The notes beneath the pieces were generated by a model. That model was not told the DNA's origin. It saw nothing but the letters and a program-made list of their open reading frames with translations, and did no database searches. Of a stretch of DNA of 64,000 nucleotides, positions 1 through 8,417 are shown in pieces. A program made the translations under genes and the position numbers. The stretch's first letter is position 1; the number at the start of each line of letters is the position of its first letter. This DNA comes from Macrophomina tecta (Eukaryota; Ascomycota; Dothideomycetes; Botryosphaeriales; Botryosphaeriaceae): positions 1,178,001 to 1,242,000 of the forward strand of contig JAKSGN010000005.1 in NCBI GenBank assembly GCA_024180945.1, given 5' to 3'.

Positions 1-1457
1 GTTGTTTTGCTTTGAAAAAAGCAGCCAAAGACCGAAAAGTGTCCCCGAGACGGCAAGTTCTGCGGTTGCTGGTCAACCCGATTTGCTCAATGGAGTAGAA
101 TGAGATCTTGTATGCCCATGCCGATATGGCTGCGATGAGGACTGGGAACACAGCAAGGAAAAAGAACAGCACTCGTTGAGCACTTGCGGAACCGATAGGA
201 GTCATGTGGTAAGCGAAGTTCCCATCATGGACAGCAATCTGCCACCCGACATACGGCATTCCGGGACCGGCCGTGATGTTGAAAACTTTTTGTGCAAGAC
301 TGTCTGAAGGAAGCAAGTCCAGGGCGCCGTGGCCACTGATGTCGCCAAATTGGATGCTGTTCTCCCGAAGGCCGTCAGGATTGATTTCCCATACACTGAT
401 CGTTGCTTGGACGGGCCACTCTGCTGATAAATTGAACTTCCAGACGCCATCTTCGTGCAGCATCATGGCCGCATTAGTGAAAACGTCGAGTTTAAGTTCA
501 TTGAAGGTTCCTTGGACGAAGGCATGCGGCCATCTCCTTTCCATCTGGCTGGTATCGAGATCCGCATGCTGCGCATGATGGCTGCTCGCCGCCATGTGGC
601 TCCAATACTCGATGGCCACGTGCTCACTCTGCCACCGCTGCTTGACCGCCCCCGCCCACGTTTGATCCTCCAGTACGACTTTTTCCAGGTCGCTGGCGAT
701 GTAGTCCAGCCACAGGCTCCAGCTTGAAGCCCAGTTGCAGCTGTGCCGGATCTTCTCCGCTCCAGCAGCACACGGCGCCAGGTAAAAGCTTTCCGTCTCT
801 TCATTCCAGAGGATCGGGCCTTCTGTGTCGTTTGCTTGAGCCGAAAAAGTCATGGGATTTTCGTGGCGCCGGTGCGGCACATGCATGTGTCCAAGGCGTT
901 CGCGAAGCTAGTACCGTCCTCGTTGCCGTCATTGCGAACAGCCGCTGCATGCAGATATATCCCACGTGCTCAATCTCTGCAGAAAAGACCCAGGAGCTGA
1001 TAAGGGCTGGAAAAGGGGCATTCTCATCCGCTCCTTGCGTGATGTTCCTGCAGAAAACGCTTGCCTCCTTGATCCGCTCTGTCGGTCCGTCGACTGTCGT
1101 CGATATCACTTCCGAACTGGCGGTTACCAATTTGCAGTCCATAGACACAGAAGAGGGTATTTTGACCGAGATGATCTGAATGTGCCCTGCTGGTGCTGCT
1201 GCCGAGGGTTTCTCGTCATGATATGGCGAAAATTTGGCGATTGTTGGATGCGGTGGCGTGAAGCTGTCAATGGGAACGAAGACTTTGAATTCCCACTCCG
1301 GCAGTGTGGGATTCGATAAAAAATCGCTGGGCCCTGTCATGCTCTCCAAGATGTATCCATCATATGACGCGAACAAGCTCTTCACTTGGCTCCAAAAGGG
1401 GACAGCAGGGCGGTGGTCTCGTGCTGGCCATCGAACCGAAAATCTGTGGAGGAATGC
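1..1457 (-). pseudogene. alpha-1,3-glucan synthase relic (Ags-type), truncated and frameshifted, runs off the left edge
   Basis: Read on the minus strand, three successive frames together match the extracellular middle part of fungal cell-wall alpha-1,3-glucan synthases. The first frame (1457 to about 970) carries RWPARDHRPAVPFW and a VPIDSFTPPHP segment. The second (about 975-852) carries VRNDGNEDGTSFANALDTC. The third (853 to 1) carries CNWASSWSLWLDY, YWSHMAASSHHAQHADLD and RRWPHAFVQGTFNE, then GPGMPYVGWQIAVHDG and the membrane segment VLFFFLAVFPVLIAAISAWAY, and is open to the edge. Both frame changes (near 970 and 853) equal a loss of one base, so they do not cancel. The frame is closed upstream by TGA at 1458-1460 and I find no N-terminal amylase-type domain beyond it. 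The glycosyltransferase half would lie off-window. I infer a dead copy; an assembly error could explain one shift but hardly both plus the truncation. Confidence 0.75.
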
Positions 1458-1460
1458 TCA

Positions 1461-3067
1461 TTGCTGAAGGCTGAACACAAACCCTGATTTCCATACCTGT
1501 CCTATCAGAGTCCTGAGCGCTTTACATCACCGAGAAATATACGCTGAAAGTTGACGCTGATGCGTCTTGTTATTTTGGGGGGGTTTTGTATTTTATTTCT
1601 TTGCTGGGTCCGAAAACAGACGGCATAGGTTTGGTTCAATAGTCTCTGCAGCTTAAAGCCATATTTCAGTGCTGGATACTGACCTCGGAGCTCGTACATG
1701 CTCTTTAGCGCATTCCGGGCCGGATGCGCGGGATTCTTTGATCAAAGCTGACTCCATCAACATGGCAGCCAGCGCACACTCGCTATAACGGCAGTCTGAC
1801 GAATTAGTCGTGTTATAATTTGTAGTAGCCGCGGATCTGCCATGCGTGCCCCGGGGAGCGGGGGTGGTGGTGTTTCCGGCGGTGCTCATCGAAGCCCGTC
1901 TCTAGACGGGGTATAACCGCATGGTTCCCGGACAGGTAGCTGTCCTGCTCTTTGCCCCATCTCAGTGCTGGAAGGCCCAGCATGAGCACGGTCGTGGTTA
2001 ATTTGTCCATCAGCTAGCACTAAGTCATTAGTCAGGGCTAGCTAACAAAAAAGGTCCCTGTTGATTGTTACTTAACCATAATGGAGGTCGGTATTCTCAC
2101 CAGAGCTAGAGGAAGTCACTCGTGCTACGAAAATTCTTGCTATCGAGGTGCGGAAACTGAACTGGCCTGTAGGAGAACTCGAATGAAAAGCTAGCCCCAT
2201 CAAGCGGCGCGAGATAACTTCGTGGATGAACCGAGATACATTACTTTCATGTGAAGTAGCCACAGCTTCTTTAGACCTCCTCCAGTTCTGCGGTGGTCCC
2301 TTTCCACGGTAATTATTGACAATAATAGGATGTTTGCTACTGATGAGCTCTCGTATCACGAGGAAGTTTTTCTCATCCGACTTCTGAGTGCGCTCGCGCT
2401 ACGCTCGGGAAAATCAGCAAGGCTACCTGACACCATCTATGACGTCTTAGCAAGCCAACATCAGTCAATATCCAGCATAGCTATCTATAGGTAAAAGAAA
2501 TAATTATTCTTCTCCTAAAAGTTGCCACCCCAGTCGCACAACTAGGTTAGAGTAGCGCTAGCCTCTTATTACGGCACAGCCTCCATAGGGTTAGGAAATA
2601 GCAGGATAGGGAAGTAAGTAGGGGAGCGCAGCTACGGCGCGAAAAGGACCTATACGATACTATCTTTTTTATTACCTACTCCCTATATAGATAGTACGTG
2701 AAGGGGGTGTGTTGGATTAATCACGTGTATTTGGCTTTCGCCAAGTATAGTCTATTTAGGAGAGGATAAAAGGCCACTCTGGGGCCGCCCTCCTCTAATA
2801 CCATGCCAATCTATGCCTTTATCACTGAATAAGCCGTCACTGCACTTGTTCCAACATAACAAAATATAGCATTCTAGTCATAATACTTAGACGAAGCTAA
2901 AAGAAATGATCGAAGTTAATCTAGATACAAGGAATTTAAAGAGAGACAGACGCATGAATATAATGTGGCTGATCAAAGCGAGTAACGTCCAGCGAATAAT
3001 ATGTACAATATTGTGTCTGTTGCTGCTATACACAGCGGAGAGCGAGGCGACTGCAAAGTCAGCCATC
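1461..3067. other. gene-free accessory stretch, AT-richer from about 2450
   Basis: There are only short open frames (1653-1889, 1813-2010 and 2072-2359, all minus) with no recognisable motif and no convincing splice signals. From about 2450 to 3060 the sequence is visibly AT-richer and poor in open frames, as in old repeat-derived DNA of filamentous fungi. No terminal repeats or target-site duplications were found by eye. Confidence 0.4.
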
Positions 3068-3745
3068 TTAGCAGGTAAGATCACCGGTCTTTCCGTCGAA
3101 GTGGCAGGCACCGCGGGCGTAGGTATAGGACAGGTTGATGTAGCCGCCATCGGAGTGGGTGTAGAAGGCGTTACCCTTGCCGAGGTACATGCAGTCGTAG
3201 TCGGTGTGGAGGGAGCCGAGCTTAAACTTGGCGTCCTTGAAGCCGGAGACGTTGTTGCGGTCCTTAAGCGAGTAACCCTTGTTATAGCAGACGGCGGCCT
3301 TCCAATGGTTGTAGTTCGGGTTCTTCTTCCACATCTCGGCGGTGGTGGTACGGGTGAAGCCCTCGCGCGCGGTGGTCCAGTTGGAGATGTCGCCGATCAG
3401 GGCGACAGCCGCGTTGATGGCGCGCGTGGTCAGGTCGCCCAGCGCGGCGCTGCCAATGGCAGAGCCGGCGGCGATGATGACGACCGGAATGGCGCGCTTC
3501 TCGATGGCTTTCTCGACGCTGAGGTCGACAGGGACCTCACGGTCGGCCGGGACGCCGTCCCACTGGACGGTCTCGCCGGCGCGCTTCTCGATGGCTTTCT
3601 CGACGCTGAGGTCGACAGAGACCTCACGGTCGGCCGGGACACCGTCCCACTGGACGGTGTCAACAGGGGTCTTGGTATCGCTGACAGGCACAGCGGCAGC
3701 GCTGGCAACGGCAGCGGCGGCGACGACGACAGTAGAGAAACGCAT
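3068..3745 (-). CDS. small secreted protein with two Lys-Arg-terminated repeat units (Kex2-type precursor)
   Basis: Single-exon, 225 residues. Residues 1 to about 19 form a signal peptide (MRFSTVVVAAAAVASAAAVP). Residues 30-55 and 59-84 are two copies of a 26-residue unit that begin TVQWDGVPADRE and end VEKAIEKR; they differ at one position (Ser/Pro). Each ends in KR, the classical Kex2 cleavage dipeptide of the late Golgi. The remaining 141 residues start AIPVVII, hold a Gly/Ala-rich hydrophobic stretch, and then a compact C-terminal part with four cysteines (AAVCYNKG, DYDCMY, RGACHF and DLTC). I infer processing into two short peptides and a 141-residue mature protein, or a duplicated pro-region removed on maturation. 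I do not recognise a named family with certainty; secretion and size fit an effector-like or antagonistic secreted protein, but function is unknown. A TATA-like element lies about 155 bp upstream. No biosynthetic neighbours (UstY/DUF3328-like, P450) are visible, which argues against a cyclised ustiloxin-type cluster here. Confidence 0.8.
   Translation of the reverse strand: MRFSTVVVAAAAVASAAAVPVSDTKTPVDTVQWDGVPADREVSVDLSVEKAIEKRAGETVQWDGVPADREVPVDLSVEKAIEKRAIPVVIIAAGSAIGSAALGDLTTRAINAAVALIGDISNWTTAREGFTRTTTAEMWKKNPNYNHWKAAVCYNKGYSLKDRNNVSGFKDAKFKLGSLHTDYDCMYLGKGNAFYTHSDGGYINLSYTYARGACHFDGKTGDLTC
3494..3571 (-). repeat. in-frame 78-nt repeat, copy 2
   Basis: Second copy of the 26-codon unit inside the secreted-protein gene, 87 nt from copy 1. 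The near-identity at nucleotide level points to a recent duplication. Confidence 0.9.
3581..3658 (-). repeat. in-frame 78-nt repeat, copy 1
   Basis: First copy of the 26-codon unit that ends in Lys-Arg. It differs from copy 2 by a few bases. Confidence 0.9.
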
Positions 3746-3899
3746 TTTGGCTGTTTGGCGGTTTGGTGGAGATTGACAAAGAAGATTTGAAAGTGGTTGC
3801 TGTAGTAGCTAAGGTGGTCTAAGTGAGTGACTGAGTGCAGAAGTGAGTGACTGTGATCGAGCTGGTGATGATTTGGCTATGTCGGCGAGGGCGATGAGT

Positions 3900-3907
3900 C
3901 TTATATA
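3900..3907 (-). promoter_or_regulatory. TATA-like element of the secreted-protein gene
   Basis: TATATAAG on the minus strand, 155 nt upstream of the ATG at 3745. The leader between them carries short GTGAGTGACTG-like direct repeats (in plus orientation, about 3820-3855). Confidence 0.45.
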
Positions 3908-3910
3908 CCC

Positions 3911-5138
3911 GGATGACAGCTCTAGGACGCTCAGCTCAAAGACATTCTCCATACTGCTTTGCTGTCGATGATGACGCTTTGGCCGTTGTGCTCGGGTACT
4001 CACGATGTATCGAAACGGCGGAGGCGTTGTGGTAGTAAGGCTCTTAACTTGCCTGTTCCGGTTAATGCGTGAACCTAGCACAGTCCCTAGTGTTTTCAAT
4101 CATACGCTCGTTCCGTACTCGGCAAGCTTTCTCGTAGAATAATATCGCAACATGGTCCAAAGGGGCGTCATAACCGCGCCTACTCGCTAATTGGCATGGC
4201 GGAACGCCTCTCTAAAGTGACTTCAGTGAAGACCCTAAGGGCGACTGTTTGAGAAGCCGGATGCTAAGCCGCTTGGCAAGCCAGCTCGACAAGCCGGCTC
4301 TTAAGGCGGTTTGTCCAGTCAAGCCATTAACTTAATATACTTTAGGAAATTTGGAGAAGTCGGCAAGTTCTGTAGGTGTACGTGCGGGTTGACATACGTG
4401 GCCCCGCCCGGCCGTTATTAGTAGGTGCACGTGAATGTACACCGTGTTCAAGCTAGCAAGCTGGGCCAAGAGGAGTAACTTGGCCTGGTAAGCGTCACAG
4501 CTGGACGACTTAGTTTAGTAAGCGCACCGGCCGGGCGGCGCGAAACGGTTTGGGCTTTCTAATCTATGGACCTGGTGCAGGACGCTAAAGTAGTGTAAAG
4601 ATACGTGTTCTAGAATAAAACTAGAAAAGAAAATTAAACTTTATACCGGCGGGCCGCGCTACTTTAGCCGTTAGTGCCTGTCTAATAAGACGCCGAGATA
4701 CTCTACTAGTATAACTAGATATTCTAACTGTAACGACGGGCCTTCTTCTACCTGGTTTTGGAATCGCCAGTTAGGTGGGAAGTGTCGAATGGTATACCTT
4801 GAAGCGAGGAGTAGGAACGGTTGTCATGTGAGTGCACGTTGTTACGGGACTGTTACCTCCAATAGAGTTATTAGAAATTTAGTTCCTTATTGGAATTTTG
4901 AGTTGACCACGAAGGCCAAAGTACTATCTAACGAATGTGGTTATATACACGCTAGGAGAGGTATGCCAGTCTAGTATACCCTTCTAAGCCCGGCTTAGGA
5001 GGGCTCTTGTTGGGCTGTGGTGAGCCCAGCTCATGAGGGCTCGCTATGGGTCGCACGTCATTCGGGCGCTAACGTCCGTTTCCTGGGACCTGACTTCTAA
5101 CTTTCTTCTTTGGACGGTCGCGATGTTCGCCCTGTCCA
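3911..5138. other. AT-richer non-coding stretch, probable decayed repeat DNA
   Basis: No credible gene. Between 4250 and 4330 AAGCCGGCT-like words recur in imperfect direct and inverted order. From 4560 to 4960 the sequence is AT-rich with many TA steps. This resembles repeat DNA worn by mutation (possibly repeat-induced point mutation), but I cannot compute RIP indices and see no intact transposon frame. Confidence 0.4.
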
Positions 5139-5957
5139 TCATCTTTCCTTTTCAAAAGACGCAATGCTGCGTTTCTGTTGATCCCTCCACGCCTTTGCCT
5201 CAGCGGGGTCTGTGGCCGTGGCTTCTTTGTCCACCAGTTCAGCATTTATGGCGAGGCTCTCGAGGATGCTCTTGAAGCGGCGGCCGAACCCAGTCCACGA
5301 GGTGTCAAAGAAGCGCTTCCAGGCTGAGAAGTTTGGGTTAATAGGGCTGTTTCGGCTACTCTCAAAAGTAATCAGAGGAGACGAGCCTCCCCGAGTGGAG
5401 AACGTGTAAGCTCGGCGGTGAAAATCTAGAATGTCGGCATAAAACACGGCAAGGAGGGTTTGAAAGTTGGCGTCATTCTTGAAGGCTATGCTAAGCCGAT
5501 CAAAGCGTGGCAGAGTATCGCAGATCTGAGAATAGGCGTCCAGAAGCTTCTCGAGCGAGGAGATGTAGTCGGAAGAAAGCTAGGATCGAGGTCACCACAC
5601 CCGAGTCAAGGATTACGGCGGGCCGGTCGTACTAGAGGCATGAGCTTGACTGGGGCCTGGAACACAGTATAGGCGTTTGTAGGCGTCAAAGGGGCGGAGA
5701 CGTACCCATATCCAGGGCAGGTAGTCCGTCCCATTGCACAAGACTTCAACGCCCTTGGCGTATCGCCCTAACCCGATCAAAAAGGGCTCGATGCGGCGCA
5801 GGTTCCGCAAGCTCTTGGAGTCTGCGACGGTGATGGCAGCATCATGCACGTCCTGCAGTGTGGTGGCCTGGAACCTGCGGCCGTCTTCCGGGGCGTCGAA
5901 GGCGTCTCTGATGGTCAGGCGGGCTTGATGTGAGGAGGGTGGTGGAGTGGTGGCCAT
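5139..5957 (-). CDS. orphan N-terminal region of a fungal NACHT/STAND (NLR-like) protein
   Basis: Three exons: 5957-5706, 5632-5656 side excluded as intron so exon 2 is 5656-5633, and exon 3 is 5579-5139. Introns of 49 nt (5705-5657, GTACGT..CAG) and 53 nt (5632-5580, GTACGA..TAG) restore one continuous 238-residue protein. Key blocks: RRFQATTLQDVHDAA, RRIEPFLIGLGRYAKGVEVL, CNGTDYLPWIW/APVKL across intron 1, SLEKLLDAYSQICDTLPRFD, FYADILDFHRRAY and WKRFFDTSWTGFGRRFKSIL. This pattern is the helical region that precedes the NACHT ATPase in many fungal NLR-like proteins (I recall Pfam DUF7708; unverified). The frame ends at TGA right after a Lys/Glu-rich helix, and no Walker A, NACHT, ankyrin or WD repeats follow. 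It is either a truncated relic or a stand-alone N-domain gene. The open frame with two intact introns argues that decay, if any, is recent. Confidence 0.7.
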
Positions 5958-6479
5958 GGCGGCGGCGGAGACGGGAGAGCCGAAATGCGCCAGCGAAGGA
6001 AGGGTCCTGTCGCTGGCAGCAACATCCTCTCGTGCTGAAGAGGCGCACCTGTTGAGACGCTTCGCTTTGCAGCCCTTTCTCAGGCTCTGCCTTGCCTTCG
6101 GTCTCGCCGCTCGCAGGATCGACTAATGCGCAACTTACTTTGAACCCGTCGGCTGCAAGGCCGGCGCGCCTGTTCGCCCGCAAGGCTGTACTTGCCCCTG
6201 CGGTTCACTGCAGAACGCGGTCGCGGGCTTCTCGTGAAAGAGTCGCGAGCTTCATCAGCCGGGTTCCATCTCACGCGCCTTCTGCTCTGGCACAGAAGTG
6301 AACCAGTCGGGGGGAATGGCAGCACCAAAGCACTGCCTCGGCCCCTCTCTCTGCTGCAGAGCGCCATAAGGGCCACCCAGGCCTACAATGGGGGTGTGCT
6401 TGGATGTGGTTGCTACCCGGCGTGTCCTACGGAGGTTGTCTTCGTAACCTCCTCGGCACCAAGCACACCTTTGCTAGCG

Positions 6480-7177
6480 GCATACGATCTAGCTTTCCAA
6501 GTGTCAAGCAAGGTTAAAGAACTGGTAAAGGACATCAAGCTCCATGCAGAGGAGAAGAGGCGAGCACAGACCTTTTCGATATTGCGTCCATGCTCTAATT
6601 GCTAACATGTAATAGCGTCGTCTTTTCCTACTGGACCACTTCACTCCACGCGCCTTCGAAGAAACAAACATCAAATCTGTACCGTTCGACGGCAATGTTC
6701 CCTCGAGAAACCGGGAGGTTGTTTTGCAAGTCTCGAAGCAGGATCCGAGCGTGCAGGTCATTCTCATAACAATATCATGCGGCGCTGTTGGGTAAGCTCT
6801 CCATTGACTCACTTATGGCAACATCTGACAGTAGAACTAGGCTGGATCTCACTGCCGCATCTCGAGCATACCTGCTCAAACCACAGTGGAATCCACAATA
6901 GAAGATCAGGCACTTTCCCGGATTCACCGGATGGGGCAGGTGCGGCCTGTCACGACGATCCGATTCATCATGAGGTGCGTGAACCCCCAGCACGGGTCGT
7001 TCTTCCCTGGAATTGGCAAACGCTGAAGCAGCGCAGCACGCCACGGAGGTGCAAGATCGGAAGCGCCAACTAGCCGATCTCATGTTCTCAGGCGGGAAGC
7101 CGAGCGGCCCTGAGCAGACCCAAGCCCGTCTCAGCGTGGGTAACCGATCGAGATATTACCGCGAAGCATTTCGCTAA
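6480..7177 (+). pseudogene. SNF2-family helicase C-terminal domain relic
   Basis: Plus-strand pieces in order: SSKVKELVKDIKLHAEEK; then, across a 56-nt intron 6560-6615 with a GC donor and branch GCTAAC, SVVFSYWTTSLHA; then, one base out of frame, FEETNIKSVPFDGNVPSRNREVV and QDPSVQVILITISCGAVG; then, across a 49-nt intron 6792-6840, GLDLTAASRAYLLKPQWNP; then a further one-base shift and TIEDQALSRIHRMGQVRPVT; and, after another break near 6972-7005, a segment from LELANAEAA to QDRKRQLADLMFS, ending at TAA 7175-7177. These match helicase motifs IV-VI of Rad5/Rad16-like SNF2 proteins (SCGAVGLDLTAA; RIHRMGQ). Motifs I-III are absent. At least three frame disruptions make this a pseudogene. The upstream limit is uncertain; homologous-looking sequence may start near 6420. 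Confidence 0.7.
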
Positions 7178-8417
7178 CCTGATGACAGCATCTTCGTCCT
7201 CTATTAGGCCGAGTCATGTCGGCATTCCGGATCAGCGAGATGCCCTCGGTGTTACCTTGGCGCAGCGATCAAGAACACGATAATGCTTGATCCGGATAGC
7301 ATACGTGTCTTCATGAGCTCACTGGCAACACAACAACTATCAGCGCCCTCTCACTTCAACTGCAACGCCGAAAAAGGTCGGACGGCGTCGGCAAGCCCCA
7401 CTGTGGCTCGTCCAGCAGGGATGAGACGCGAAACCGACGAACCCGGGGATGCATGACTCCGTGAGCACATGTCTGCGCGCGCATCTTGATTTCGTGCACG
7501 ACAGAGGGCACATGAGGCGCCTCTCTTCCCGCGCCAACCGGCATCCGGCTCTTTGCTCACGACTCGAAGCAAGGAAAGCTCAGGCTTGGCGCACGTTTTT
7601 GCATGCTTGGCGCAGACAGTTCCTTGATCAGCCCTACAGGGAAGGGATCCGCCGAGGCCGCTTGGTCGGCCCGCACGGCAAATGGGCGGCTTGTGATTGG
7701 AGGGCGTGTCTCCCTGCGGACGGATGGCGCTGTCTATGACGTGGGCACTGGGAGGAAGCCGGCTGCGATCGGGAGCGGCACAGCTCGCGCGGACAAGGCC
7801 AATTGGTGCTGGCAAGGCTCGCTGTTGGCGCGCGCGAGTGCGGGAGGTGTGCTGGCGGGGCGGGCACGGCGGAGAGGGAGGGTGAGGGCGGGAGGAGGGA
7901 GATTGGGAAGTGGTCTGAGATGCTGCTGCACAGCCCAGCATGTGGCTGAGAGACTCCAAGGGCCCGGGACCCTGAGCAGCTGAAAAGCATGCAAGCCCTC
8001 GACGCGCCCTGCTGCCCCCTCGCCAGCGCGACCGCTCAGCCGATCGTTGGCCGATTGGGTCGCCGACAAGCTCATGGCGCGTGGGATTGGAGCAGGCGAA
8101 GCTCCGCGCTGGCGGCTGGGCTCCCGGGGCTGGTGGCGTCTGCTGAAACCTGATGACGACCTCCAGCGGATCGCCGTGCTCTTGGCTCTCTGTGCCTCCA
8201 TCCCTTCTCCGGCAAACACCCTAACTACCGCGCGCGACCTTGCTCGACCGCGCGCGCTCCCTCCTTGACCTCCCCCCTCCCCTCCGCCTCTCCGCCTCTC
8301 TGAGATACCCCGGGCTCTTGCGCTCCCGACTGCTCCTTCGTTCAGGATACCCTTTGCTTTTTTGCGCGTATCAACCTTAATTATACCCAATTCCTTCGCC
8401 CCTCGCGCCCCGCCAGC
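7178..8417 (+). other. intergenic region and promoter of the PhoD-like gene
   Basis: Open frames on both strands here (for example 7351-7959 minus and 7603-7983 plus) are mutually overlapping, biased in composition and match nothing I know. From about 8230 to 8400 the plus strand is strongly pyrimidine-rich (CCTCCCCCCTCCCCTCCGCC), the usual look of a fungal core promoter and leader directly before the ATG at 8418. Confidence 0.5.

Noticed and set aside
1653..2010. Possible small secreted-protein gene on the minus strand (two overlapping frames)
   Set aside because: The hydrophobic start is short (TTTVLMLGLPAL), no cysteine pattern, and no splice pair could be found that joins the frames convincingly.
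2906..3790. 294-residue plus-strand open frame
   Set aside because: Exact antisense of the secreted-protein gene; its repeats are the reverse complement of the KR-ended units, and its start region is AT-rich with no support.
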